NCBI GenBank assembly: GCA_041397645.1
Contig: JAWKWE010000004.1
Coordinates: forward strand, 1,984,001-2,048,000
Reading direction: 5' to 3'
Origin: Hyphomicrobiaceae bacterium
Lineage (GTDB): Bacteria > Pseudomonadota > Alphaproteobacteria > Rhizobiales > Hyphomicrobiaceae
Length of the DNA: 64,000 nt
How positions within the stretch are numbered: position 1 is the first letter of the stretch; every line of letters starts with the position of its first letter. The position numbers and the translations under genes were made by a program. This document shows, one piece after another, positions 48,634 through 58,509 of this stretch. Below the pieces are notes generated by a model. It was not told the origin of the DNA. It ran no database searches and worked only from the letters and a program-made list of their open reading frames with translations.

Positions 48634-51543
48634 ATGAACACCCACGTAAAGCCGATGACCCTTATCAAAGAGACCGACTACGGAACGCCGTCCGTCGAGT
48701 CTCACACCATGGTCTCTCTCGAAATCGATGGCCGTGAAGTGTCGGTGCCGGAGGGTACCTCGATCATGAACGCCGCCATGCAGCTTGGCATCCAGGTGCC
48801 GAAGCTGTGTGCGACTGACAGCCTTGAGCCTTTCGGCTCGTGCCGTTTGTGTCTGGTGGAGATCGAAGGCCGCAAAGGCACACCTGCATCCTGCACCACC
48901 CCCGTTGCACCCGGCCTCAAGGTGACGACGCAGAACGCGCGTCTTGCACAGCTGCGCAAGGGCGTCATGGAGTTGTACATCTCCGACCATCCGCTCGATT
49001 GCCTGACCTGCGGCGCCAACGGCGATTGCGAACTTCAGGACATGGCGGGCGCCGTCGGTCTGCGCGAGGTTCGTTACGGCTATGATGGCGCCAACCACGT
49101 CTTCGCCAAGAGCGCAGATGGCAGCAAGAACGATAGCTTCAAGGCGAAGGATACATCCAACCCTTACTTCTCGTTCGAGCCGTCGAAGTGCATCGTGTGC
49201 TCGCGCTGCGTGCGCGCGTGCGAAGAGGTGCAAGGTACGTTTGCGCTCACCATCGACGGTCGTGGCTTCGCTTCGCACGTGTCCGCCGGTATGGATGAAG
49301 AATTCCTCGCCTCCGAGTGCGTTTCTTGCGGCGCCTGCGTGCAGGCTTGCCCGACCGCAACACTGATCGAAAAGTCTGTGCTCGAAAAGGGTCAGCCGGA
49401 GCACTCCATCGTGACGACCTGCGCCTACTGCGGCGTCGGCTGCTCGTTCAAAGCCGAAATGCAGGGCGAAGAAGTCGTGCGCATGGTGCCCTACAAAGAC
49501 GGCGGCGCCAACGAAGGCCACTCCTGCGTCAAAGGCCGCTTCGCATTCGGCTATGCCACACACAAGGATCGCGTCCTCACGCCGATGGTACGCGATAAGA
49601 TCACCGATCCCTGGCAGGTCGTCTCGTGGGACGAGGCGATCAAATTCGCCGCGACGCGCTTCAAGGCCACTCAGGAGAAGTATGGCAAAGGCTCTATCGG
49701 CGGCATTACCTCCTCGCGCACCACCAACGAGGAAGTCTATGTCGTACAGCGCATGGTCCGCGCGGCATTTAACACCAACAACATCGACACCTGTGCGCGC
49801 GTATGCCACTCCCCGACCGGTTACGGTTTGAAGCAGACGTTCGGAGAATCCGCAGGTACCCAGGACTTCAAGAGCGTCGACAAAGCCGACGTCATCATAG
49901 TCATCGGCGCCAATCCTACCGATGGTCATCCGGTGTTCGCCTCGCGCATGAAGAAGCGCATCCGCGAAGGCGCCAAACTGATCGTAGTCGATCCGCGCCG
50001 CATCGACATGGTCAAGAGCCCGCACGTCAAGGCCGACTATCATCTGCAGTTGCAGCCCTCAACCAACGTCGCGATCATGAACGCGATTGGGCACGTCATT
50101 GCGACCGAGAACCTGATCGACCGCAAGTTCGTGGCACGTCGCTGCGAAAAGGGCGATTTTTTCCGTTGGGAAGAATTTATCAGCCGTCCTGAGAACTCAC
50201 CTGAGGCTCTGGAGGAGATCACTGGTGTGCCCGCGCAGGAGGTTCGCGAAGCGGCCCGCCTGTACGCCACCGGCGGCAATGCTGCGATCTACTACGGGCT
50301 TGGCGTCACCGAGCATTCGCAGGGCTCCACAATGGTCATGGCCATGGCAAACATTGCCATGGCGACGGGCAACATCGGCCGCGAAGGCGTAGGTGTGAAC
50401 CCGCTGCGTGGCCAAAACAACGTGCAGGGCTCGTGCGACATGGGTTCGTTCCCTCACGAGTTCCCCGGCTATCGCCATGTCTCGAATCTCGAAGCGCGTC
50501 GCATGTTCGAAAAGGAATGGGGCGTTATGCTGGATGCCGAGCCTGGGCTCCGCATCCCCAACATGTTCGATGCAGCTCTCGACGGCTCATTCCGCGGCAT
50601 CTTCATTCAGGGCGAAGACATCGCTCAATCGGATCCCAACACGCATCACGTCGAGCACGCTTTGACGGCGATGGATATCGTTGTCGTGCAGGATCTCTTC
50701 CTCAACGAAACGGCTGCCTTCGCGCATGTGTTCCTGCCCGGCACGTCGTTCCTCGAAAAGGACGGCACCTTCACCAACGCCGAGCGGCGCATAAACCGCG
50801 TTCGGCCGGTGATGCGCGCTAAGCAGGGTATGTCGGAATGGGAAGTTGTATGCCGGATCGCCACCGAGATGGGGTATCCGATGTCCTACAAGAACGCTGC
50901 CGATATCATGGACGAGATCGCACGTTTGACGCCGACCTTCCGCGGCGTCTCGTTCGACAAGCTGGAAAAGACGGGGTCGTTGCAGTGGCCGGTTGACGAT
51001 GCGACTCCTGAAGGCACGCCCGTCATGCACACCGAGGAGTTCACCCGCGGCAAGGGCCGCTTCATGTTGACGAACTTCGTCCCAACTGCGGAGCGCACCA
51101 ACCGCAACTTCCCGTTGGTGCTGACCACGGGGCGTATCCTGGCCCACTATAATGTCGGCGCCCAGACACGGCGCACCCCGAACGTGGCCTGGCATCCAGA
51201 GGACGTGCTGGAAATCCATCCGCATGACGCTGAGGTGCGCGGCATTAGCGATGGCCAGATGATCTCGCTGGCAAGCCGTGTCGGCGCCACCACGCTGCGG
51301 GCGAAGATCTCCGATCGTATGCCGCCGGGTGTGGTCTATACGACGTTCCATCATCCGGTGACGGGTGCCAACGTCATCACCACCGAAAACTCGGATTGGG
51401 CGACCAACTGCCCCGAGTATAAGGTGACCGCGGTGCAGGTCACGATCTCCAATCGCCCGTCTGAATGGCAGGAGGACTGGGAGACCCGTGACGTGAAGAA
51501 CCGCCGTATCGGCACCGACAAGGCCATGGAACCGGCCGAGTAG
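48634..51543 (+). CDS. fdsA: NAD-dependent formate dehydrogenase alpha (molybdenum) subunit
   Basis: The 969-residue catalytic subunit oxidises formate to CO2 at a bis-MGD molybdenum centre. The N-terminal [2Fe-2S] domain and HxxxCxxC-type site (HPLDCLTCGANGDC) are followed by two [4Fe-4S] motifs (CIVCSRCVRAC, CVSCGACVQAC). The CAYCGVGC cluster precedes the Mo domain. Cys391 in RVCHSPT is the Mo ligand (Cys, not Sec). ATG 48634 has AGGA upstream. Confidence 0.97.
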   Translation: MNTHVKPMTLIKETDYGTPSVESHTMVSLEIDGREVSVPEGTSIMNAAMQLGIQVPKLCATDSLEPFGSCRLCLVEIEGRKGTPASCTTPVAPGLKVTTQNARLAQLRKGVMELYISDHPLDCLTCGANGDCELQDMAGAVGLREVRYGYDGANHVFAKSADGSKNDSFKAKDTSNPYFSFEPSKCIVCSRCVRACEEVQGTFALTIDGRGFASHVSAGMDEEFLASECVSCGACVQACPTATLIEKSVLEKGQPEHSIVTTCAYCGVGCSFKAEMQGEEVVRMVPYKDGGANEGHSCVKGRFAFGYATHKDRVLTPMVRDKITDPWQVVSWDEAIKFAATRFKATQEKYGKGSIGGITSSRTTNEEVYVVQRMVRAAFNTNNIDTCARVCHSPTGYGLKQTFGESAGTQDFKSVDKADVIIVIGANPTDGHPVFASRMKKRIREGAKLIVVDPRRIDMVKSPHVKADYHLQLQPSTNVAIMNAIGHVIATENLIDRKFVARRCEKGDFFRWEEFISRPENSPEALEEITGVPAQEVREAARLYATGGNAAIYYGLGVTEHSQGSTMVMAMANIAMATGNIGREGVGVNPLRGQNNVQGSCDMGSFPHEFPGYRHVSNLEARRMFEKEWGVMLDAEPGLRIPNMFDAALDGSFRGIFIQGEDIAQSDPNTHHVEHALTAMDIVVVQDLFLNETAAFAHVFLPGTSFLEKDGTFTNAERRINRVRPVMRAKQGMSEWEVVCRIATEMGYPMSYKNAADIMDEIARLTPTFRGVSFDKLEKTGSLQWPVDDATPEGTPVMHTEEFTRGKGRFMLTNFVPTAERTNRNFPLVLTTGRILAHYNVGAQTRRTPNVAWHPEDVLEIHPHDAEVRGISDGQMISLASRVGATTLRAKISDRMPPGVVYTTFHHPVTGANVITTENSDWATNCPEYKVTAVQVTISNRPSEWQEDWETRDVKNRRIGTDKAMEPAE

Positions 51544-51568
51544 GTTGAGAAGACAGATCGGCAAGCGA

Positions 51569-52390
51569 ATGAACCTCATGGGCAAACCGGCTGCCAGCGA
51601 GACGGGCACAGTTTCGACGTGCTCGCGTATCGCCGAAGGCGTGGCCCATGAGGCAGACGGCGGCACTCACGAGATCGCATGGGCGCTCCCCGAAGAGACG
51701 CCCGTTGCCGTGCAGATCAACTCCGAGAACTTCACAGTCATGATGGCGACGCCGGCGGATCTGCGCGACTTTGCCGTAGGCATCGTGCTATCGGAAGGGA
51801 TCGTTAAAGATGCCGGAAAGATCCAAGGCATCCTCGTGATGCCGGTGGAGAACGGCGTCACAATCGATATTGCCATTAATGAAGCTGATATCGACTTCAC
51901 ACACCTAGCGCGCCGGTCCATTGAAGGGCGCACTGGTTGCGGACTGTGCGGGGTCGAGGATATCGCCGCCGCGCTGAAGCCTCTTCCGCGAATTGAACGC
52001 ACCAGCGCCCCTACTCCCTTAGCCATTCTGAAAGCTGCGAAAGCCCTTCCCGGCCTACAGCCCATGAACCTCGTTAACCGGTCTGTTCACGCGGCCGGCT
52101 GGATCTCTTCCGACGGCGACGTTCTTCTGGTGCGCGAAGACGTCGGACGCCACAACGCGCTCGATAAACTCATCGGCGCGCTCAAGCAGACGAAGACCGA
52201 TCTTCGCGCCGGTTTCGTGCTGATGACCAGCCGTTGCAGCTTCGAACTTGTGCAGAAATGCGCGCTGGTCGGCATCGGCGCACTTGTCACAGTCTCAGCC
52301 CCGACAGCACTTGCGCTTGACCTGGCGCGCGCATCGGGGCTCTATCTCGCCGCCCTCGGCCGGGACGAGGCGGTCGTGTTCAACCCCTGA
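51569..52390 (+). CDS. fdhD: FdhD sulfurtransferase for formate dehydrogenase maturation
   Basis: FdhD passes sulfur to the molybdenum cofactor of formate dehydrogenases. The CxxC is present in GRTGCGLCGVED. VREDVGRHNALDK and VLMTSRCSFELVQK are family signatures. The start is uncertain; ATG 51569 is used, and a TTG at 51545 is possible. In fds operons this gene is also called fdsC. Confidence 0.94.
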   Translation: MNLMGKPAASETGTVSTCSRIAEGVAHEADGGTHEIAWALPEETPVAVQINSENFTVMMATPADLRDFAVGIVLSEGIVKDAGKIQGILVMPVENGVTIDIAINEADIDFTHLARRSIEGRTGCGLCGVEDIAAALKPLPRIERTSAPTPLAILKAAKALPGLQPMNLVNRSVHAAGWISSDGDVLLVREDVGRHNALDKLIGALKQTKTDLRAGFVLMTSRCSFELVQKCALVGIGALVTVSAPTALALDLARASGLYLAALGRDEAVVFNP

Positions 52391-52424
52391 TCAGTTTCAA
52401 AGTATTTCTGGAGCTTGCCTACAC

Positions 52425-52709
52425 ATGGACAATCGCGATCTCGTGCGCATGGCCAATCAAATCACCGCCTACTTCTCCGCCTACCCGAAGGGTGAGGCGA
52501 TCGACGGCATCGGCAAGCACATTCACCTGTTCTGGGATCCGCGCATGCGCGACCAGTTGAAGACTTATCTCGATCAGGGTGGCGAAGGGCTCGATCCCTT
52601 GTTCATCGAAGCCATGGCTGACTATTTCAAAGGCCCAAAGAGCCCGGCCAAGTCGGCGGCAAAGCCCGCAAACAAAGGCGCCGAACCCTCGTCGACGCGC
52701 GGCACCTGA
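52425..52709 (+). CDS. fdsD: Formate dehydrogenase delta subunit
   Basis: The 94-residue product begins with the FdsD core (MANQITAYFSAYP, IGKHIHLFWDPRMR). It ends in a Lys/Ala-rich tail. FdsD is a small subunit of the fds complex. Last gene of the cluster, 34 bp after fdhD. Confidence 0.92.
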   Translation: MDNRDLVRMANQITAYFSAYPKGEAIDGIGKHIHLFWDPRMRDQLKTYLDQGGEGLDPLFIEAMADYFKGPKSPAKSAAKPANKGAEPSSTRGT

Positions 52710-52916
52710 TTTCGCCGCCGCCACTTAGGCAAGCATCGCTCAGCCATCGTCATTGAAGCATATGTACCCCCGCTGGTGACATTGCTTTTCCGCTACGGAT
52801 CAGGCCTTGCACCTGGATACCGGCAAATTCCGGTGCCTGGGTAAGCTATGCTTGCGAGCCCAGCGAGGTGCGATTATGCATCCTCAAGTGGCAGCATTCT
52901 GCAAGATGAGAGGCTG

Positions 52917-54716
52917 ATGACCTACTCCGCTCCCCTCGACGACATGCTCTTCGTCTTAAACGAAATCTGCGGTGCGCCACGTATCAGCACCTTCTCGGGC
53001 TTTGAAGAGGCGACACCGGACACGATCGCTGCGGTGCTGGAACAGGCCGCGGTCTTCACCAGCGAAGTTCTGGCACCGCTGAATAGCGCGGGCGATAAGA
53101 CCGGCGCACGCCGCACGGACACCGGCGTGGAAACGACGCCGGGTTGGAAGAGCGCCTATACGCACTTCACCGACGGCGGCTGGAATGGTGTCGTCTTCGA
53201 ATCCGAATGGGGCGGCATGGGATTGCCCTGGATGGTCGGCGGGGCTGTTCAGGAGATGCTCAACTCATCCAACATGGCTTTCGCCCTCTGCCCCCTACTG
53301 ACGCAAGGTGCCATTGAAGCCATTCTGCTGAACGGATCGGACGCACTTAAATCCACGTATTTGCCGAAGATGGTCAGCGGCCAATGGACCGGCACGATGA
53401 ATCTGACGGAGCCGCAGGCAGGCTCGGATCTCGCGGCCGTCCGCACAAAGGCGGAACGCGCAGGCGGACATTATCTCATCACCGGCCAGAAGATCTTTAT
53501 CACCTATGGCGATCACGACCTGACCGAGAACATCATTCATCTGGTGCTCGCGCGTCTGCCCGATGCGCCGGAGGGTGTAAAAGGCATTTCACTGTTCGTC
53601 GTGCCGAAGTTTATTCCCGATGCGTCCGGTGCTCCCGGCGAAACCAACGACGTTCGTTGCGTCTCGCTGGAGCACAAGCTGGGCATTCACGGAAGTCCGA
53701 CCGCAGTGATGTCTTATGGCGATCATGGCGGCGCCGTGGGCTACCTCGTTGGCGAGGAGAACCGCGGTCTGGAATATATGTTCGTTATGATGAACCAGGC
53801 GCGGCTCAGCGTCGGCATCCAAGGTCTCGGCATCGCCGAACGCGCCTATCAGCGGGCACGAGTCTATGCCAACGAACGGGTCCAAGGCCGCATCATCGGC
53901 GATGCGACGCCCGGTGCCAAGCCGATCTCATGGCATCCTGACGTGCATAGGATGCTGATGAGTATGCGCGCGCGTACTGAAGCCATGCGGTGCCTCGCCT
54001 ATTGGGCGGCAAGCGCATTGGATTTTGCTCACGCAGCACCTGACGATGCCGAACGCGCCGCACATCAGGCGCGCCTCGATTTTCTCATTCCCATCGTCAA
54101 GGCTTGGTGCACCGAAAGCGCTTGCGATATTGCCTCGCTGGCCGTTCAGGTCCATGGCGGCATGGGCTACATCGAGGAAACCGGCGCAGCCCAGCATTTT
54201 CGCGACGCGCGCATCACGACAATCTATGAAGGCACCAGCGGCATTCAGGCCAACGACCTGATCGGACGCAAAATGCAGCGCGACAACGGCGCGGCGGCCC
54301 TCGCCGTCGTGGCCGAACTGAAAGTGATCGAGAGCGCGTTGGCGGAGACAGCTGGCAAAGACCCGATCTTCGTGCCGATCCACAAAGCGGTTTCTCGCGC
54401 AATCCGCGCGATGGAAGCCGCTGGCGGCTGGCTATTGCAAAATGGTCGCCAGAACCCGGTCGCCGCCGGCGCTGCCGCGTTCAATCTCCTCAATGTTTTC
54501 GCGATCGCCATTTCCGGCGCGCTGCTTGCCAAGAGCGCCCTCGTTGCGGCCCGACACATTGAGGCCGGGGAAGGCAATGCGGAATTTCTCAAGGAAAAAA
54601 TCGCGGTCGCCCGCTTCTTCGCAGGTCAGATCATGCCGGAAGCCGATGCGCGCCTCGCCGCGGTACTCGATGCGCACGAGGGTGCATTGCAGCTCTACCC
54701 ATCTTCGCTCGCCTGA
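52917..54716 (+). CDS. Acyl-CoA dehydrogenase, long (DmdC-like) form
   Basis: The 599-residue flavoenzyme has MNLTEPQAGSDLAAVRT for FAD binding and IYEGTSGIQANDLIGRK with the catalytic Glu. An additional C-terminal domain is present, as in the roughly 600-residue group that includes DmdC (methylmercaptopropionyl-CoA dehydrogenase). Substrate not determined; DmdC activity should not be assumed. ATG 52917 with AGAGG upstream. Confidence 0.9.
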   Translation: MTYSAPLDDMLFVLNEICGAPRISTFSGFEEATPDTIAAVLEQAAVFTSEVLAPLNSAGDKTGARRTDTGVETTPGWKSAYTHFTDGGWNGVVFESEWGGMGLPWMVGGAVQEMLNSSNMAFALCPLLTQGAIEAILLNGSDALKSTYLPKMVSGQWTGTMNLTEPQAGSDLAAVRTKAERAGGHYLITGQKIFITYGDHDLTENIIHLVLARLPDAPEGVKGISLFVVPKFIPDASGAPGETNDVRCVSLEHKLGIHGSPTAVMSYGDHGGAVGYLVGEENRGLEYMFVMMNQARLSVGIQGLGIAERAYQRARVYANERVQGRIIGDATPGAKPISWHPDVHRMLMSMRARTEAMRCLAYWAASALDFAHAAPDDAERAAHQARLDFLIPIVKAWCTESACDIASLAVQVHGGMGYIEETGAAQHFRDARITTIYEGTSGIQANDLIGRKMQRDNGAAALAVVAELKVIESALAETAGKDPIFVPIHKAVSRAIRAMEAAGGWLLQNGRQNPVAAGAAAFNLLNVFAIAISGALLAKSALVAARHIEAGEGNAEFLKEKIAVARFFAGQIMPEADARLAAVLDAHEGALQLYPSSLA

Positions 54717-54921
54717 CTTTCCTCAACGCACCCGCGGTCCAGCTCTTCAATATACTTAATGCTCTGGCCCTGTTTTTGCAGCGCACAAAAACGGGTCCGC
54801 TGGTGAATCAAAATCGCTTATTTCATCGCGGTTTTCGAGCGCATCTGACTGTCAACACTGCTTATACGACCGGTCAAAAAATTCGACGAAAGGCTAATCA
54901 TACGCTTGTCAACGATGCGGC

Positions 54922-56985
54922 ATGCTGGCACAGTCCGCACGAACCATCATCCAGAGCCTTCGAAATATGCACGACAGTTCAAGCGAATTCACTGCGGCGT
55001 TGGGAGTAACAGCCACATTGGGCGGTGACATCGTACGTGCCTCTTGGCGCCGCTGTCTTTCGGAGTACGGCCTGGACAGAGCTGCGCGTCGGCCGGTCGA
55101 ACGGGTGACCAGCTCAACGATCAAAGACCTGCGCGAACGGATGGAGGACATCCTTGTTCAGGCATCGCCCGTCGTCGAGGGCGTCCGTCGTATCGCAGCA
55201 GACACCAACCATGTCATCCTTTTGAGCAATGCCGACGGGGTCGTCGTAACGAGCTTTGCCGACTCGACGGGAAGCCAGGAAGTTTCGCGCGAAGGTCTCA
55301 ACACCGGCTCGCTTTGGTCAGAGCAGCGCGTGGGCACCAACGGCATTGGCACCTGTCTGATATCTCGCCAGCCGATCACCGTTTTCGGCGGCGCCCATTT
55401 CAACGAGAACTTTGCGACGTTTACCTGCTCGGCCGCACCGATTTTCGGACCCGACGGCCAGGTGATCGCCGCTTTCGACATATCGGGCCGCGCGGTGCCC
55501 GGATCGGGCGATGGCACGATCGCCCAATATTTCGCCCGTGAGGCTGCCTCACAAATCTCGATGATGCTGTTTCGCAAATGGCATCGCGACGATTGCATCG
55601 TGACGCTGTCGGCAGAGGCTGACCCGATGCCGATGTCTGCCAAGGCGCTCATCGCGACAGATGAGAGCGGCTGCATCCTGGGCGCCACTCAAGAAGCGCT
55701 GTCGTATCTTGGCGTTCCCGAGATGGCGGATATCGGCGGGCGCTACATCAATGATATTTGGGACGTTTCGTTCAACGACCTGCGCCCGCTTAGCAAGCAC
55801 AGCGTGCGGCTGACAGGGCCAAACGGCTCGAACGCATTCGTCACCGCCTTCTTGCCGAAGAAGAAATCCGTCTCCACGCCATCGCGCACCGCGACGACAG
55901 TCGTCGAGGACAAGAAGGCGAGCACGCAAGCGCCGCCTCTGCGCGCCCTCGACAAAGTGGTCGGGGCCGACCCGTTGATGGTCCAGAATGTCAATCTGTG
56001 CCGCAAGATCATCGACAAAGACATTCCCTTGCTGATCCTCGGCGAAACCGGCGTTGGCAAGGACACTCTTGCACGCGCCCTTCATGCCGAAAGTAAGCGC
56101 GCACACAAGCCGTATGTCGCCGTCAACTGTGCCGCGATCCCGGCAACGCTTCTCGCCAGCGAGTTATTCGGCTATGCGCCCGGCACCTTCACCGGCGGCG
56201 CAAAGGGTGGACGCACCGGCAAGATCCTCGCCAGCCATGGAGGAACACTATTCCTCGATGAAATCGGCGATATGCCGCTCGATCTTCAGGCTCATCTCTT
56301 GCGGGTCCTGGAAGAGCGCACGGTAACGCCACTGGGCAGCTCCGAAACGATCCCCGTCGATATGAAGATCGTTTGCGCGACACACCGCAATCTTCCTGAC
56401 CTCATCGCCATGGGCCAGTTCCGCAAAGACCTTTATTATCGCATCCGCGGAGCGCAGATCGTATTGCCAAGCTTGAAGGACCGTACCGATCTGCCGCAAC
56501 TGGTTGCCAGCATCGTCAGCGATGAAGCCGGGCCAGGGGCAGACAAGATCACGTTCTCCGAGCAGGTGATGAACCTATTCCAGCGCTATCCATGGCCTGG
56601 AAACATCCGAGAATTGCGCAACGTGTTGCGCTTCGCGGCCTCGCTCCATCCTGGCAAGATGATTGAGATCGAAGATCTGCCAGATCAGATCCTAGACTTC
56701 TCGCGAGCAAATCTTTCGCACTTCCCGGCTGATCCGGTGCGTGTGATCCACCAGGATCCCATCATTGAGGAGCCGCGAGTTGAGCCTGCCATGCCGCCGC
56801 CCGCTCCAACGGGTGCAACGTTGCACGAATCCAACGAAGCCGCCGAGCATCACCGCATCGTCGAGGTTCTGCGAGCCAAACGCTGGAACGTCACCGAGGC
56901 GGCCGCGCAGCTAGGAATTTCGCGCGCAACGCTCCATCGCAAGATCCGCCGGTACGGCATCACCTCGCCGAACAATCAAGGCTGA
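54922..56985 (+). CDS. acoR: AcoR-type sigma-54-dependent regulator
   Basis: The 687-residue protein has an AcoR-like N-terminal domain with a GAF-type sensor (about 80-220), an AAA+ domain and a C-terminal Fis HTH (about 640-687). Walker A is GETGVGKD at 374-381; Walker B reads GGTLFLDEIGD. The loop that contacts sigma-54, normally GAFTGA, reads GTFTGG at 421-426. It converges on the dehydrogenase operon. Start 54922 or 54967 uncertain. Confidence 0.88.
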   Translation: MLAQSARTIIQSLRNMHDSSSEFTAALGVTATLGGDIVRASWRRCLSEYGLDRAARRPVERVTSSTIKDLRERMEDILVQASPVVEGVRRIAADTNHVILLSNADGVVVTSFADSTGSQEVSREGLNTGSLWSEQRVGTNGIGTCLISRQPITVFGGAHFNENFATFTCSAAPIFGPDGQVIAAFDISGRAVPGSGDGTIAQYFAREAASQISMMLFRKWHRDDCIVTLSAEADPMPMSAKALIATDESGCILGATQEALSYLGVPEMADIGGRYINDIWDVSFNDLRPLSKHSVRLTGPNGSNAFVTAFLPKKKSVSTPSRTATTVVEDKKASTQAPPLRALDKVVGADPLMVQNVNLCRKIIDKDIPLLILGETGVGKDTLARALHAESKRAHKPYVAVNCAAIPATLLASELFGYAPGTFTGGAKGGRTGKILASHGGTLFLDEIGDMPLDLQAHLLRVLEERTVTPLGSSETIPVDMKIVCATHRNLPDLIAMGQFRKDLYYRIRGAQIVLPSLKDRTDLPQLVASIVSDEAGPGADKITFSEQVMNLFQRYPWPGNIRELRNVLRFAASLHPGKMIEIEDLPDQILDFSRANLSHFPADPVRVIHQDPIIEEPRVEPAMPPPAPTGATLHESNEAAEHHRIVEVLRAKRWNVTEAAAQLGISRATLHRKIRRYGITSPNNQG

Positions 56986-57030
56986 GGGCATATCCCGACA
57001 CCCCTAAGTGCGAAACGCGCAACTTTTCCC

Positions 57031-57780
57031 TTAAGCAGGAACGAGCGCGCGATTGAGGTAGTCGTTCAACGACTGGGCGACATTGCGGGCGTCCGCCTGC
57101 TCGCGTCCAATGAGATCGGAAAGCGTCACATGGCGCATACGATCGATGCGCCTGTCCGTGCCGCTGGCAGCATAGAACACGTTCAATGCCTCAATGGGAT
57201 CATCTAGCTCGTTCGACGCCATCAGCGCGATGTGAGCAAGAACAGCAACCCGGCGGGATGTCCCCTCGCCGCCGAGAAGTTTCCAACGCTGCGCTGTCCC
57301 ACCCAATTTGAGATTATCGACAGCAACGTTGTAAGTGCCGTCACAAAACGCTCCCGGAATTGATGCGACGTGCGGCACGATCCCATAGGTATCGCGAAGG
57401 AACGCGAGCACTGGAGCGGTGAGGCATCCGTAGGCGTTTGCAATCGATGCTTGTTCGCCGGTGAGCGTGAAGCATAGCGACAGGTTCACAACGCCAGGCT
57501 CCTGCGGCGTGAGATCGCCACCGGTGTCACGTTCGTGCACCGGATATCCCAACGCTTCGACCGCAACACGCGCCTTTTCGAAATAGTCGCGCGTTGGAAG
57601 TCCGCGCGGAACGATAATGGCTTTTGGCGTTCGCCAGATCAGAGCGCGCATTTGGCTCGGCTCCAAAGTCTCTTGGCGGATCTGCTCAAGCAGATCGCGC
57701 TCAAGCTGAAGCGCATCGGCAAAAGGAACCGGCTCGTCTATAACGCGACTGAACTGACGTTCCGGTTCGACCGGCTTCAC
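57031..57780 (-). CDS. Lipoate-protein ligase A-like protein
   Basis: The 249-residue product has the biotin/lipoate ligase fold. RDTGGDLTPQEPGVVNLSL (84-102) aligns with the RRxTGGG loop, and Lys158 in NLKLGGTAQRW matches the conserved catalytic Lys. The first Arg of the loop is Glu and the third Gly is Asp, so ligase or amidotransferase chemistry is uncertain. GTG start overlaps the acoC stop by 4 bp (GTGA). It is the last gene, likely serving the lipoyl domain in the operon. Confidence 0.8.
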   Translation of the reverse strand: MKPVEPERQFSRVIDEPVPFADALQLERDLLEQIRQETLEPSQMRALIWRTPKAIIVPRGLPTRDYFEKARVAVEALGYPVHERDTGGDLTPQEPGVVNLSLCFTLTGEQASIANAYGCLTAPVLAFLRDTYGIVPHVASIPGAFCDGTYNVAVDNLKLGGTAQRWKLLGGEGTSRRVAVLAHIALMASNELDDPIEALNVFYAASGTDRRIDRMRHVTLSDLIGREQADARNVAQSLNDYLNRALVPA

Positions 57781-58472
57781 GCCATGCCTTCGATTATCTT
57801 GCAGAGATCTGTGAGGAAATCGCCCGCGGGGGCTCCGTTAACGGCGCGATGATCGAATGTCAGCGACAAGCCCATGATTGGCCTCGCAACGATCTGACCA
57901 TCAACGACCCACGGGCGCAACGAGGTTTCCCCAACGCCGAGAATGGCAATCTGCGGAACCGGCAAAATGGGCGTGAAGAATCGCACGCGCGTCAGACCGA
58001 TATTGGAGATCGTGAACGTGCCGCCGGTCATTTCCTTGACCGTCACTTTGTTGACCTTGGCGCGGTCAACAAGATCGCGACGAGCCTTGACCCGATCAGC
58101 AAGCGACAGGTTGCCGGCGTTGAAGATCGCCGGCGCCACCAGAAGATCTCCCGGCAACGCAACGGCAACGCCGATATTCATGTCCGCGCGTTGCGTGATC
58201 TCGTTGCCGACGAGAGTGCCATTGAGTGCCGGGTGCAGGCGGAGCGCCTGCACCACGGCCTCGACGACCAGGTCCTCGACGGACGCCTTCAGCCCTTCGC
58301 CCAGGAGCCTTGCCTTCATCGCGGCGAGGCCGGTGGTGTCGCATTCGGCAAAGTGTGTGAGCTGAGCGCTGGTCGACAGACTCTCGAGCATCTTGCTCGC
58401 GATCATGCCGCGCATCGCGGTGAGCTTTACGACCTTGTCGGCGGTAGCAGCCGGTGCTGTTGTGTCCGTCAT
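57777..58472 (-). CDS. acoC: 2-oxoacid dehydrogenase E2 acyltransferase core without lipoyl domain
   Basis: Only the catalytic E2 domain is present (231 residues). MTGGTFTISNIGLTRV and LTFDHRAVNGAPAGDFL carry the active-site His208. The Asp of the usual HRxxDG motif is Asn212. The lipoyl and E1-binding domains normally at the N-terminus are absent; a separate lipoyl protein is encoded upstream. ATG 58472 chosen; a start at 58544 would overlap that gene. Confidence 0.88.
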   Translation of the reverse strand: MTDTTAPAATADKVVKLTAMRGMIASKMLESLSTSAQLTHFAECDTTGLAAMKARLLGEGLKASVEDLVVEAVVQALRLHPALNGTLVGNEITQRADMNIGVAVALPGDLLVAPAIFNAGNLSLADRVKARRDLVDRAKVNKVTVKEMTGGTFTISNIGLTRVRFFTPILPVPQIAILGVGETSLRPWVVDGQIVARPIMGLSLTFDHRAVNGAPAGDFLTDLCKIIEGMA

Positions 58473-58509
58473 TGGTGAGGAAACTGCCTTTTCTTGTCTT
58501 GTCGCTAAC

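Noticed and set aside
52917..54716. Calling the acyl-CoA dehydrogenase DmdC (DMSP pathway)
   Set aside because: Architecture matches the long group that includes DmdC, but no DMSP-pathway neighbours are present, so only the family level is supported.
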